A stretch of DNA of 64,000 nt from Niebla homalea (taxonomy: Eukaryota > Ascomycota > Lecanoromycetes > Lecanorales > Ramalinaceae): positions 620,001 to 684,000 of the forward strand of contig JAHGAU010000005.1 in NCBI GenBank assembly GCA_019925105.1, read 5' to 3'. Both the position numbers and the translations under genes were made by a program. The notes beneath the pieces are model-generated. The model was not told the origin of the DNA. It did not search any database and saw nothing but the letters and a program-made list of their open reading frames with translations. Shown one piece after another: positions 44,576-59,013 of the stretch; position 1 is the first letter of the stretch; each line of letters begins with the position of its first letter.

Positions 44576-45596
44576 ATGAGTCTCTCATACCAAAACGCCA
44601 GATGGGTGGTAAGTGGATCCTTGCAGCTATGAGACTCATAAGCTCACGTTCTTATAGGCACCGTCCGCTTGGTTGCTCAATGTGAGTGGCCTCTGAATTA
44701 GACACTCCCTCTGGCCCATGGGACCAAAACCTGTTGCGAGACATGTTCTCCACGTTGTGCTGCTCAACCATCTTCTGCAGAACCGGGCTGATTCCACGCT
44801 ATAACAGTTTGCAGCGCAGCAATATGGTATCTGGTCGACGCCCAACATGATGGATGTCCACAAAGCGCATTATTCCTTCTGGTCACCTCAACCGTTCTTC
44901 ATCGGTGCCTTCTTTTCCATGCAACAGATCTTCCAGGTCTGGTGGATTTACCGTTTGAACAAACTTGACTCGAAGAAGCCTTCAGAACGGCGAGAGCTTG
45001 ACTCGATGGTCGACTACGCCCCCATCTTCTCCTTGGGTAACATCATGATTGCACTGTGGATGGTCTTCTGGAACTCGGAACACCTCAAGATGTCCAACGT
45101 GTGCGTGATCATCAACAGCTTCTCCCAGCTCTACTATGTTTTCGGCAAACTGGAGCCAATGAACACCAACTCCTTGACTTCAATCCTGAACAATGTCGTG
45201 GCAAAGACGTTCGCCGGTATTGGAATCTTGGATCTTCTACACAACGGCAGCATTGCATACTTCCAGGACGAGCCTGCAACTACCACTGTCAAAGTTGTGA
45301 CGGCTGTCGGGTTTGGCTTGCTCAGTGCCTCCAGCGATTGGATCTTTGGATCCTGCATGGTCTATGACCTTTTGGGCATTGCCGTCGGCCAGACTGGATC
45401 TTGGAGAAACCTCTTGGGCGTTTACGCTCTCGGCTCGGCCGCTATCGTGGGAGTCAAGAATCTAGCAAGGTGAGATCTGCTTAAGTGAGACTGCGAATCT
45501 GGATTGGCTCATGACCATAGTTGAAGACCGCCTTACAACAAGGGAAATGATGGGTATATGCAGACGGAGGTTGATGACCTGCAAGACCGGGTCTAG
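44576..45596 (+). CDS. Multi-pass membrane protein, family not recognised
   Basis: Exons: 44576-44608 (MSLSYQNARWV), 44658-44681 (APSAWLLN), 44808-45469 and probably 45527-45596, giving 262 residues. About six hydrophobic segments alternate with short loops (PFFIGAFFSMQQIFQVWWIY, YAPIFSLGNIMIALWMVFW, VCVIINSFSQLYYVFG, VVTAVGFGLLSASSDWIFG). It looks like a conserved fungal membrane protein, but I cannot name the family or function; the Trp-rich helices recall TspO-like proteins only loosely. Unspliced, the frame stops at 45473 after NLAR. The alternative joins GCAAG to an AAG acceptor after a 57-base intron and adds an acidic tail (GYMQTEVDDLQDRV). Divergent from ADH; C/T-rich promoter. Confidence 0.72.
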
Positions 45597-46332
45597 GGTC
45601 ACAGCGGATGGTTGAAGTGTGGACGATTTTGTGGTGTTGCCATATACGATAGAAGATAGTAATATCGAGTTCCAATCAGAAATTACTCGTATAATTACCA
45701 AAGAAGTATATTCCTACACTGTCCTTGGACAATGGCTGTTATGACTAGCTGGTTACAGTAAGTGTTGAAATATCAACATCAAATGTGCTTATCAATAGCC
45801 TTGAGACTTATCGCGGCCTACCTCCTCCCCTCCTCCATGACCGAGCTGAAGCGATTCTGACTGTAACCAAGCGTGCACTTGACATACTTCTTGCAGCCTA
45901 TCATAGCCTCTCGTATGATATGCATGCGAGATGACCGCAGACTTGCATTTCATCTACGGTCTCGGCCCGTCACTTGGTGCATCTGGTGATCCCGAAGTTG
46001 TTTCCTGACATCTGCTTCTCATGATCAAGTCACCTTCACCTTCGCACCTTTCCATCCATTTCATAGATCATAGATCATGACCATCGTGCTTTCCTGATGC
46101 ATTGCGCGCGTTTCTTTCATATTCAAGAATGGAATCAAAGGGCGTCTACTGCTAGCGAGTCAATCATACAGTTCTGGTGGCATTATTGAACTCACCTCCA
46201 GAATCTACAAAGTAATTCGCATTTCAAACCAGATAACATCTCACCCTCGCTCTACGATTCTTCCGCTCTGAGTGAGCGGCTTCCATCGTCAAAAGACTTG
46301 GGAGCAATACATCCGCCTCAATCTTCGCAAAA
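45597..46332. other. Intergenic, PQ-loop gene promoter
   Basis: No gene found. A short direct repeat of ATAGATC lies near 46065-46080. Confidence 0.55.
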
Positions 46333-47718
46333 ATGTCAGGAGCGCCCTACATCGGATATCGTCTGGCCTGGCACAATTCCAACAGTGCAATGCAACCTGG
46401 AACCCTTCACGTTGCAGACCTGCCCGACCATTGCACGCCCACAAGCCCCTACCTCGAACGCCTTTCATCAGCCTTCAATACCTGCGTCCCCACTTCCCTC
46501 GCCCTCCTCTCAACGGCCTTGGGCATTTTCAGCATTGTGGCCTGGCTCTTCGCACAGCTGCCTCAGATCTACAAGAATTACACGCTCAAATCAGCGTCCG
46601 GGTTGTCTGTGTTCTTCCTTGCTGAATGGCTGTGTGGAGATTTGACAAATCTTCTTGGGGGTCTGTTGACCGGACAAGCTTCGTGGCAGATCGGCATCGC
46701 CACATACTATTGCATCGTTGATGTCTGCCTATCGAGCCAGTATTTATGGTATACGCACTTTCAGGTGTGGAGGAAAGTCGACAGGGTGGAATACCACGAC
46801 GGCGAGGGCGATGCTGATGATGATGAAGAGGAAGATGGAGAGCGAGCTATTGTAGTCGTACCGCCACCAGGGGATGGGGCATCCTTGAAGAGCTCAATCA
46901 AGAAAGCCATCTCAGCGGACAGTCAGCCCAAGAATTCCCAGGTTGTGCGGGACGGTCAGCCCAAGACAAGCAACGCGCCCCTCACTTTGACAGAATGGGA
47001 CGAGAAAATCCACGCGGAGCCATTCGAAGATCTCCGTCTACCACAAAGAGGCCCTCGTACGGTCAACCTCTCCTCGCAAGCTCCAATCCTGTTCTCCCTT
47101 GCCCATCTCACGACAGCCGTCGCTGCCCCCATTACCTCCTCCCCAGCCTTCTCGGCGACAAACCTCTCCTCCTCGTCCCAAACCCAAATGGCAGGCCGCA
47201 TCTTCTCCTGGATCTCTACACTTCTCTACCTCGGCTCCCGCCTCCCGCAAATCTACAAGAACGCCCAACGCCGCTCCACCGCTGGCCTCAGCCCTTACAT
47301 GTTTTTGGCAGCCTTCACGGGGAACTTCCTCTACTCTGCCGCCATCATTGCCAATCCGCTCGCTTGGTCGTCTTACCCACCCTATGGCGCGCACGGCTGG
47401 GCGGGGCCAGAAGGCAGCGATCGAGCGACGTGGGTTGGGTTGGCGGCGCCTTTTTGGTTGGGAGCGGCGGGCGTGTTGGTGTTGGATGCGACCGTGGGCT
47501 TGCAATTCCTAGCTTATGGGGGCGAGAGAAGGGAGGTAGAGGTGTTGGTCGAAGATGACAGGGGGAAGGGCAAGTGGACGAGAGTAAAGGGGTGGATGAG
47601 GGGGTGGATCCCGAGCCCGACTCCCAGTGTGCATGAAGTGGAGGAGGCGGGGGATGGGGAGCCGCTATTGGCGGGGAGGACGAGGAGCCGGAGTAGTGGC
47701 TACGGAGCCACTCGATAG
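46333..47718 (+). CDS. PQ-loop repeat membrane transporter (Ypq1/PQLC2-like)
   Basis: One exon, 461 residues. Two PQ-loop repeats are clear: AQLPQIYKNYTLKSASGLSV with Pro77-Gln78 and SRLPQIYKNAQRRSTAGLSP with Pro305-Gln306, each followed by the usual helices, for about seven in total. An acidic cytosolic loop (DADDDEEEDGERA) and a disordered linker separate the halves. Ypq/PQLC2 proteins sit in the vacuole or lysosome membrane and export cationic amino acids, which fits here by similarity only. The C-terminus is Gly/Arg/Ser-rich and ends in EPLLAGRTRSRSSGYGATR, where EPLLA looks like an acidic dileucine vacuolar sorting signal. Confidence 0.9.
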   Translation: MSGAPYIGYRLAWHNSNSAMQPGTLHVADLPDHCTPTSPYLERLSSAFNTCVPTSLALLSTALGIFSIVAWLFAQLPQIYKNYTLKSASGLSVFFLAEWLCGDLTNLLGGLLTGQASWQIGIATYYCIVDVCLSSQYLWYTHFQVWRKVDRVEYHDGEGDADDDEEEDGERAIVVVPPPGDGASLKSSIKKAISADSQPKNSQVVRDGQPKTSNAPLTLTEWDEKIHAEPFEDLRLPQRGPRTVNLSSQAPILFSLAHLTTAVAAPITSSPAFSATNLSSSSQTQMAGRIFSWISTLLYLGSRLPQIYKNAQRRSTAGLSPYMFLAAFTGNFLYSAAIIANPLAWSSYPPYGAHGWAGPEGSDRATWVGLAAPFWLGAAGVLVLDATVGLQFLAYGGERREVEVLVEDDRGKGKWTRVKGWMRGWIPSPTPSVHEVEEAGDGEPLLAGRTRSRSSGYGATR

Positions 47719-47880
47719 TGCTGTAAGTCTTGGCAACGTTTTAACACTATATAGAAATGCATGGCATGAGCTAGTCTGGTGACGAATTTAATGCAGTACT
47801 GTGTGGTACAGGGGCTGGATTTTACAGCCAAATCATTTACAAGAAAATCCTTGTCCAGGCTTTAAGCCCTCCCCAGCGGA

Positions 47881-50800
47881 TTAATCTTTCTTCCCTTTAT
47901 CACCCAGATTCTGTTGCTCGTTGAAAAAGGCTTCTTGCGACGTCGATGAAGGATGTATGTGGAAGGCAAAGTCCACCTCGCCAACAAGCGCCTTGACGTT
48001 TCTAGTACCCTGTCAGTATCCTTGGAAAGATGCGAATTCAGCATACAATCATGGAGAGGAACTCACTCAATTAATCGCCCAATATCATCACTGACCAGAC
48101 TACTCGCAATCTGCATCACCGCAAACGCGCTATACCCCGGCTCCAGGATATGCGTCGCGCTCAGGATGGTCGGATCCAGCTGCTCCAGCTTCGCGCTCAA
48201 GCCGTACGGCTCGGGTGCCTTCAAGTACGGAGGCAGCGGCGTCCCGTTTGCCACACTGGCAGCACACAGCGCCAGCACCGACGTGATCTCGTGGGACGTG
48301 GTATCCAGCTTCCCCAGCAACCTCCCGAAATCCCGGATCCACCCGGCCTTAACGGGGTCATCGGTGGGATCATGCGAGAATGAAGCGGAAGCGTAGGAGA
48401 TGAGGGCGAGGTAGTTGAGAACGTGTTGGACCTCCGCGATGATGGCGTCGTAAGTTTCCTTGGGGAAGCGGCCGCCGAAGGTGGGTTCCCATGCGGTGAA
48501 GGCGGAGTGCTGCTTCAGTCCTGCGAGGAGGACGTGCTCCTTGGCGTAGACGGAGGTTTGCGCTTTTTGCAGCTTGTAGCCCGGGGAAGTCTTTTTGGTG
48601 ATGTCGCCCTCGTAGCCGCGCATGCGAGAGGAGACGGTGGTGTGAACTAGCGAGTAGAAATTGGCGAGGAGATGGAGGGCGGCGCCGAGGTCGCTTCGGA
48701 GCTGGGAGCGTTCGGTGATGGGGTAGGGGATGAATGTCCAGATGAAGGCGACGGCCATGCCGCCGGCGACGCAGGCGAGACGGTAGGGAGCGAGGAGGTA
48801 GATCGGGTAGAAGGGCTGACCGTTGCTTGTGGCTTTTTGTAAACCCACTTTCCGAACCTGGAGCTCGTATCCGATGATCAAGACTTGGCTGACGCTTAGG
48901 ATGACCCCAACGATGGTCAATCTTGGGATTTTGATGACCAGGTAGAATTCAAAGAATGTGAAAATGAACAAGAAGATAATGACGCCCGGCGTCTTTCCGT
49001 CCACAATGTACCAAATGATGAAGCTCGCGATCATTGCAAAGACTTGAGACTTGTCAGCAGATTTGGACGATCCAGAGGCAAAGAGGAGCTTGATGCGTAC
49101 CCGTCCCTGCAGTACGACCCAGGAAACCAAAGATGCCGCTTCCTGCCGTCAAGGTCATCCCTAGGAGAATCACGAAGTTAGTGACATTTGTCTGGAATTA
49201 ATTCTTGGAACGGCCAGGCACATGTTGGCAGAGCTCTTAGAAAGTTGTCTGGTGATCTCCAAATTTGTGTACTTTAATCATCATAGAGGCCTTAACGTAC
49301 CAATAGAGACCATTATTTCAGCCCAGAGGAGGCGTTGTTGCAGAAAGAAGGTCTGCGTATCCGCCAGAAATGCAACGATTGCAATCCTACATGGGTCCAA
49401 AATCAGCCTGTACTTCGCCAGCAAGCTCCACACATTGCTAGGAAATAGTGGGAAACGGTGGAAACCTGTGCGAAGTACCCAAACCACGATCCTAGACTGT
49501 GCCGAAACATGGCGAGACATCATGCGAATGCGTGAACTTACGACAATGTTGCGCAGGCTACTCGAAATCCAAACGCTGACTCCTTGCCACTCAAGAACCG
49601 GCCAACGGACCGGAACTTGTCAGTCGCCCTCTGAAAAGCATTTGCTGGTGGAAGATGTTCAGGGTCGAGCTGGGCGCCAAATGAAGTGCCCAGATATATT
49701 CCGGTGTTACCATCACCTGCGCTGTCTGGGCTGATATCCGTGTCCGCGTCCTCCACCGCGAACAGCGCCTTTGCCCATTTCTTGCAACGCCGAGCACTGG
49801 GGAGTATAAGACGTTTGTGCTTCATCGAACCATCCTTGGCCTTTGTGTCAGCGAAATCGACTAATGCCAGAACTGCTTGTCCGGTCCTCCAGAGTAGATG
49901 CTCCATCTAGCCAGCCGTTAGCTTTGGGGTATTCATAAATCACTAGCCCTCAGATGAATGGTGGATGCACGAACCTCAAGGATTAGGAAGAGCTGATGCT
50001 GGTTGCGCCTATGGGTCTCGGGGTCTTTGAAAAAAGGATAGTCTGTTGCATTTGACGTGGGGAACTTGTCGGGCTTGTTAGCAAAGGAGGTGTCTTGTAT
50101 TGGTAATCCTTTAGAGTGACACCATTCCCCAAGAAAAGATTTTCTCGCCTCGTAGAAGTCCATTATTTTTGTGGATAGCTGCTCGGCGAAACCGGAATCT
50201 CCAGGTTTGAGGACACCAGCCTCAACATCATTCTGAGTCTTTGAGATGACCCCACGACCTCTTGCGGATTTTGGTGGCCTTTTCAATTCAAGGACGTACG
50301 TGGAGTGATCCAAACCGTCGTTCATAGCGGCCGACATGACGTTGAATGGCTCATGTAGCATGCTCATGATCTTGTTCCATTCTCGTTTCTCCAACTTCAC
50401 CAACGCCTCCGCTTCTGAGTTTAAAGACTGCGTACTGCCATCTCCAGATTCCTTGGACTGTATCCATCCTTGTTGCCGGGCCATGCGTCCAAACATATCA
50501 GCAGCAGACGCCATGCCCGTTAAGGGCAGCGTTATATTATGGAACAGCTTGAACAGCGTGTCAATGTCCGACGCGTCTAATTTGCCGTAGGCAGACTCTC
50601 GTTTTGCGAAGGTGATGTCTTGATTCATCTTCCCAAGCAGCTCACTCATAGCTTGTACAGCTGCTTTGAAACGTTCCGTTTCTACATCGACCAGTGATCT
50701 CTCCTCATCAGGTGTCTTTTGGTGATGATGGTGATGAGGGAGACAATGCGCTTTTTCGGCGCTGTCATCTTCCTTCGAACTTCGAAGGCTAAACATGTCC

Positions 50801-51722
50801 TCCCGTTCAAGGGTCTCCATGTAGACAGCTTGTGCGGCCAAAGTAGCCTTGATTGATCCTGTAAAGGCGCCAGATTGCGCGAAAAAGATGTGACGACAAG
50901 TGATAGGGAAGACAAGCAGAGAGATGACAGTACTGACACCCATACCGGCTAAGAAGGCTTCGAGGAGGCGCTTCGTAAAGGCAATGCCGGAAGTCATATT
51001 GGGAAAGGTAGGAGCTGCGGGTACTCAGTCAATGACTAGGTACGGTGGCGGCCAGACAACGCCTACTCACAATAAATTGCTGCTACATTAGACATGATGC
51101 TATACAGAATAACTGGGAACTGAAGCTGGGGTCTGGAAGCGCGCAAAGTATTGGACAACCAGATGTTGAATATCAGCCAAATGGCACTGACAGCGGAAGC
51201 ACTGGAATTGTAAGTAGAAACCTTGGTGCCTGGAGACGGCCCACTTGCTGTCGGCTGAACGGTGGGTGTGGTGTGAAGTCGAGCTTGGGTACTGCAGTAT
51301 ATCATCAACAAGACCAACGCTGCTCCAATGCAGACGCTCAGGAGATTCAGAAATAGATTTTGCATGAATCTGAAGTTAATCAGTGACGCCGTGATGGGGG
51401 ACGGGAAATGTCAGTACTTTGCCCTTGGTAGAATAGCAAAGCTCAGGATGCTTATGATAGCCACCAGATAGCCCAGGGTAGAGAAGACACGTGCAAAAGC
51501 GGTCCATTGATACAAGGCTATGGAAATGGTAGGGGGAAGAGCACCCTTCAACATAAGAACGAATGTCGGCCTCTCCGCCAGCAGTCTTGACCACAGTCTC
51601 TGAGACCACGGCGAAGAATTTGATGGAGTGGAAAGCTCATCTTGCTCATCTGTTGCGAGGTTGTGGGAGACCCTCTTTTGATGAGGGCTTTTCTCACCGT
51701 CACCGTTGTCGCTCCCAGTCAT
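47881..51722 (-). CDS. ER-type aromatic acid exporter-like membrane protein (ArAE_2 / DUF2421)
   Basis: Eight exons: 51722-51418, 51369-51071, 51014-49975, 49906-49542, 49386-49301, 49160-49101, 49042-48067 and 48001-47881, giving 1083 residues. The layout matches fungal ArAE_2 proteins: an N-terminal six-helix bundle (LKGALPPTISIALYQWTAFA, MGVSTVISLLVFPI), a long cytosolic region with a five-His run (PHHHHHQK), a second FUSC-like helix bundle (VIWYIV-like helices, GVIIFLFIFTFFEFYLVIKI) and a DUF2421 C-terminal domain. Family members are linked to brefeldin A sensitivity and possible organic-acid export; substrate unknown. The final join (48067 to 48001) restores ENVKALVGEVDF; other acceptors shift frame. 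One acceptor (exon 7) reads AAG. Intron 49387-49541 is unusually long for this window. Confidence 0.87.
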
Positions 51723-52836
51723 TTTGAGCGATCGGGTGTGAAAGTGGGATCATGATTGAGTCCAGTGCGAATCTGGGAAATGGTGTCGGAACACTGCGGG
51801 AGGTTGAGGCTGACGTGGGTCAAGTGGTGCAAAAGGTACCCTAAAATTAATTCGTTCGAGGCCGTCTCACACCTCAACGGCACTCGCCGTTAGCCTCAAA
51901 ACTATGATATCTCTACGGTGAGGCTCAAGGCGGAAGTAGCCCCATTGGCATCACTACCTTTCCGTATTATCGATACAAATCTGTGCTCAGTGTTGTTAGG
52001 GATCCCACCTAGGCTGCCCCTCTTCCACGTCATCGCTACATGGTACAGTGACACACTATTTTCGATGACTTGAATGCAATCAGGAGAATTACCTATAAAC
52101 GGTGGCCATGTTGAACATTTGCCTTGGTCCCGCCATGCTCATTCTACTCATGTTGGAGCCAACAGGAGGGTCATCGCACTAGTGGTGCGATTGAGACCGC
52201 TTGAGGCATCAGCATGTCCAAAGTTGTCGGATCTTGTTTGGTCGTCTTGGCTTTGACCAGGTCTGTGAAGCGCCAGCGCTGTACGTAATTGTGAATATTG
52301 GCATTTTTTACCCATGAGTAACAAGAGCAAGACGTTGTGAATCAAGGCGGCATAGAAAACGTGCCTTACGCCCCTTGCATTGAGAGGAAATTCTACCTAG
52401 CTTTCAACTTCCCTTTTGCATCTCCCAATGTTCTTAAAGTCACCGTGTTGTAGATGCGACAGCAGTAATTTGCAAGTGTTGTCCATTGTTCGGGCAAGTG
52501 TTGGTGGAGTATGAGATCATCCATCAATCATGTATGTATCACCATCGTCCGGTCACGAGCCTTTCGCCCAAACAACCATTTTTGCCTCAATGCTGCCCCG
52601 GTCACAAACCGTTGGAGAACCCTGCCGTGGGTACTCAAGATGCCCTGATGTCCCAGGCTGATGTCTGTCTGCCCTTCTTCGTCCGACACTTCATTTGACG
52701 CGAACCTTATTGCAAATATTTCATGGCCTCCTCCTGCCTGGAGATTGAACGCTTTTTCACTGATTCCGAAATTCACCTATTTAAAACGCTCTGGGGCAGT
52801 ATCCATCCATTCACTGATCACCTGAAAACCATCATA
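51723..52836. other. Divergent promoter region
   Basis: Upstream of the exporter-like gene (minus) and the Cys-rich gene (plus). The latter's frame extends in phase to an ATG at 52723. No other feature supported. Confidence 0.5.
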
Positions 52837-54291
52837 ATGCAAGCGTCAAATTCACCACTTGCCGATACTCCTTCCGTCGGTCCTGATCCATCACAATACA
52901 AGTTGCCCAGCATGGCAACGCGCCGGGGAGGCTGTACACACGTGACCATGGATAGATTATACGGTGGCTTCATCTGTAGCATGTGTCGCATGCCCTCAGG
53001 ATTGGGCTACATGTATTGTTGCGCGCAGGACCATGGCCAGCCATTCTCGATCGGGGCCCAAATGAGGATTGCTGATCCGGGCACCTATTTCGCAAGATTT
53101 GGGAGAGAATTCGCTCCCCATGATGCCGAACTTGTACAATACGACGCTCATGGCAATGCTCTTTCCAAGAATGAAGTCGCACATCTCCAACAATCCGTGG
53201 AAGAACAGACCGACCGTGTCAAAATGCCCTCGGCTAGCCTCGCTGCTTGGATTGAAAAGGCCATCGACGATGGTCATTACACATCAGAACAGATAGCCAT
53301 CCTCCGAGCACAGAAACAGCATGTTGCCGACACGGCAAAGTCGGTCACGGAAAGGTACGAGCAAGAAGTGGAAGAGCAAATGAAAAAAGCCATGACTCAG
53401 CCTATCGCGAAAACAACGCTGCAGACGCCGGAATCGCATACTCTCGATACTAACCCACACCTGCCATATCCCGTCATCCAGGATGCTGTCAAGCCTCAAC
53501 CACAGCAGTCTGGAGTCTCGCAGCTCCAGACAGCGCCCGATCATCCCATGGCCTCCCCAGGAAACGCAGTGCAAATCCTGCAGCAGAACAAGAGACTCTT
53601 TCCATACTGCAGATACCTCATCTGTCAAATCTGCCGACCTACGTTCAAGGATCGGGCTTGGACGTGTTTCGAGGAAGCTTACGCCATGGACTATGCCCCT
53701 TCGCTCGATGCCCTGGAGTGTGAGCATTACAGCGCTCCCTTGGCGAGTGCATCAGTGCTGCGGAACATCGGTCTAAGAAAATACCACCCAAAGCCTCCAC
53801 GACCACGTCTTCAGACGTTGGACCATCGAGATGTCAACATGGTTCGGGATCCCCGAGATGGCAGGATGATGATTTCCGAGTCACCTGGTTCATCGACAGG
53901 GAGTTCCACGGCTACCTCCTCTCATATCACAGACGGGACCTCGGAAGGCGAGAGCGATGGTCCGCGAAAAAATATCACAGGCTTTGTGAAGAAATGGCTC
54001 GAGAGAAGGCAGGGAATGTCGCAGAGCAAGTCACAGCTGCCACCACCAGAGCTGACAAGAGGAGCTGCTGAGCTGGAGGAGATGAAGAACCAGCCCGGCG
54101 GGTTGCGGAATGCCTTGGTAAGGGCTCTTAGCGAAGAAGCTCTGCGGCAGGCCACGAATGTGGAGCTACCCTCGGACCAGAATGACATTCTGGTTGATAA
54201 CGAAATGGACGAGGTGGACGTCACCGAAGGCCTTGCAATTACGGAAGAAGCTGCAGACCTGGGCTCAGCGGACCTCATTCTATCCGTCTGA
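52837..54291 (+). CDS. Fungal protein of unknown function with a Cys-rich N-terminal motif
   Basis: 484 residues from the ATG at 52837, or 522 if the in-frame ATG at 52723 is used; I prefer the downstream one because the extra residues look like leader. A Cys/His-rich segment near the N-terminus (GGCTHVTMDRLYGGFICSMC, YMYCCAQDHG) and a second one in the middle (PYCRYLICQICRPTFKDRAW) suggest zinc binding. A charged coiled coil (SVTERYEQEVEEQMKKAM) lies between them, and the C-terminus is Ser/Glu-rich and acidic. I recognise the layout from uncharacterised filamentous-fungal proteins but cannot assign a role. No signal peptide or membrane helix. Confidence 0.8.
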   Translation: MQASNSPLADTPSVGPDPSQYKLPSMATRRGGCTHVTMDRLYGGFICSMCRMPSGLGYMYCCAQDHGQPFSIGAQMRIADPGTYFARFGREFAPHDAELVQYDAHGNALSKNEVAHLQQSVEEQTDRVKMPSASLAAWIEKAIDDGHYTSEQIAILRAQKQHVADTAKSVTERYEQEVEEQMKKAMTQPIAKTTLQTPESHTLDTNPHLPYPVIQDAVKPQPQQSGVSQLQTAPDHPMASPGNAVQILQQNKRLFPYCRYLICQICRPTFKDRAWTCFEEAYAMDYAPSLDALECEHYSAPLASASVLRNIGLRKYHPKPPRPRLQTLDHRDVNMVRDPRDGRMMISESPGSSTGSSTATSSHITDGTSEGESDGPRKNITGFVKKWLERRQGMSQSKSQLPPPELTRGAAELEEMKNQPGGLRNALVRALSEEALRQATNVELPSDQNDILVDNEMDEVDVTEGLAITEEAADLGSADLILSV

Positions 54292-54618
54292 ACCGCTGGC
54301 CAGCTAGTCCGTATTGCAATTGCAGAAGAAGTCTATTCATAGCCAGTTGTCGCTCTTGCTCAGAGGTGAGAAGGTTCGGCTCCAGGGGACATGGCTGTCC
54401 TCGCCTGAACAACCTTACCTGGCCTGGACGGTTGCTAAGACATCAGGAGGCCAGTATCGAGTTCACAAAGGCTGCCGCACTATACTATACATGGATTCTG
54501 AGGGGGGGGCCTTGTGCATTATGCGCTCAAAGATAGCTTTCGAACAGACGAACATGTTGTATCATAGGAGAAAGGCGAGAATTTTCGTGGTTTTGCCAAA
54601 GGCCAAGGGATGTTGCTT
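54292..54618. other. Intergenic, convergent 3' regions
   Basis: Between the Cys-rich gene and PEX11C. Nothing supported. Confidence 0.6.
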
Positions 54619-55461
54619 TCAAGCTGTTTTCTTCCAGGCGTCTCCGAACGTAAGCCACGCGACTATGCATCCCAAAGCAGCTCTTGAAGGTTCGCTGAGG
54701 AAGCCATTTGCAAAGCTGTAATGGACAGTCATTGGAGCATACGCAGCATTGACACCTATTCGGGTCCTCCATCTCGCCAGCCATTCCGTCTCCTCCTTGG
54801 TAACAGCCTTTCGCTCGAGGTCAGCAACATTCTTGCCACTGTCCACCACCATGTTCGTGGACAATGTTCCTTCACTTGTCTGCTGCTCTTCAATGCCTTC
54901 CTCCGTGCCTGCGACGGAGGTTTTGACTGCTCGAGCATGGTACTCATGGCCGAGCTTTCCTAGTTCCAATCCCACATAGATCATCCATGCCCGACAACTC
55001 CACATCCATGCCTTCCCACTTCGCCCTGGCTTCCACTTCAGAACGCCCTTATCAGCGAGAAAGGCAGCATTCTCCAACGCTTGAAAGATTGCTATTGCGA
55101 TGAGCTGGGCCCAAGCGATACCTTTAAGCACGCGGGTCTTTGGAGGAGAAAGGTAGGTGGCTACGGCACCAGTGTAGATCGACAAGAGACCTGGGAGTCG
55201 GAGCAAGATGCGATATTCGGAGAGAACGGCAAGTAGCGGGGGAAGGGCCGAGTTCAACGAGCTGGTCGCAGGTAGGCGCGGCAGCAGTGACTTCAGCAAA
55301 GAAAGTGTGTATGTTAGAGTCAGAAGTGTAGTATCCAGCGTGCTCGTGTGGGAAAGAAGGCGTTGCACATGCTGAATGGTTGGGGTCGTCTGCGAGAGAG
55401 TTTGAAGGACGGATCGCTGAATGTTGGTGAAGGCTTTGTCGTCAACGGATGAATTGGCCAT
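54619..55461 (-). CDS. PEX11C: Peroxisomal membrane protein PEX11C (GIM5-like)
   Basis: One exon, 280 residues. Matches the ascomycete PEX11C subfamily: TYTLSLLKSLLPRL, LSEYRILLRLPGLLSIYTGA, LSPPKTRVLKGIAWAQLIAI, then NAAYAPMTVHYSF and a hydrophobic C-terminal helix (LGCIVAWLTFGDAW). PEX11 proteins sit in the peroxisome membrane and control its elongation and division. A disordered Ser/Thr/Glu insert (about 185-220) separates the two membrane regions. Divergent from CDC48. Confidence 0.9.
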   Translation of the reverse strand: MANSSVDDKAFTNIQRSVLQTLSQTTPTIQHVQRLLSHTSTLDTTLLTLTYTLSLLKSLLPRLPATSSLNSALPPLLAVLSEYRILLRLPGLLSIYTGAVATYLSPPKTRVLKGIAWAQLIAIAIFQALENAAFLADKGVLKWKPGRSGKAWMWSCRAWMIYVGLELGKLGHEYHARAVKTSVAGTEEGIEEQQTSEGTLSTNMVVDSGKNVADLERKAVTKEETEWLARWRTRIGVNAAYAPMTVHYSFANGFLSEPSRAALGCIVAWLTFGDAWKKTA

Positions 55462-56277
55462 ATTAGGTTGTCTGTAAGATCAGGACGTCCGTGCTCGTAT
55501 GTCGTAATAATATAGCAGAAGGATGGAAGCTTGCGAAAGGCATTGAGCATGAAAGGGAAATTGGACGGCCTTTCAATTGGCGCAAATATCCCCTCCAATG
55601 CCTGAGGAAAGACCTCGGTATCTCCAGCATTCGGCCATCTACTTACCGCGTCAACAATCCTTCAGTCACCGGAGGCTACACACCACATTGGGTCTGAGTT
55701 CACACAACATAGAACCGATGAGTGAATCTGTGTAATGATTCTAGCATAAATTCCAACTATTTCCCATTTGGTAGCAAGTCACATTGATCGCGCCAAGACT
55801 TGGGATACGCGCTTTCCCCCGTAAGGTACCCGAACATGATACATTGAAGCATGCGTAGTCGGAGCAAACAATCAGGCAGCCAATACCTACGTCAGCCTAG
55901 TTAATGGATGTTGACACCTACAAGTAGACTTTTTTTTGAAGTGATGAACAAAGTCTCTCGGCTTCGAAAGGCTTCTGTTGGAGCAGTCAGCCATCGGCTA
56001 GTCCCGAGAAAGGTTTAGCTTATGTGTAGCAACTCTGTCATTGAATCTCTTTCTCTGTGTCTCTGTTCTGCGAGCTTGTCACTTTTTTCATCCTTCCCCA
56101 TCTCGACACAACCACGACATTAAGTTCAGCTTGGAGCTGCTCACTCTCTATCATCTCCATCTTACCAACTTCTGCTTCCACAAGCTCCCACCATCTCCTT
56201 GATATTCGAACGAATCCCGGTGATCCAGCCTGTCAAAGGCTCCATATATCCTACATTTCCCTTCGACTCCAGACAGG
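55462..56277. other. Divergent promoter region, PEX11C and CDC48
   Basis: 816 bases. The last 230 before CDC48 are C/T-rich (leader). No TATA box or repeat I can defend beyond a T run near 55928. Confidence 0.5.

Positions 56278-59013
<2,736 letters not shown>

Noticed and set aside
44847..45473. Membrane protein starting at the ATG at 44847
   Set aside because: The upstream exons join in frame and have good splice signals and a promoter; the ATG at 44576 gives a more complete N-terminus.
47038..47558. Overlapping frames on both strands around the PQ-loop gene
   Set aside because: The PQ-loop frame holds both PQ motifs and membrane helices; the others are shadows of its GC-rich linker.
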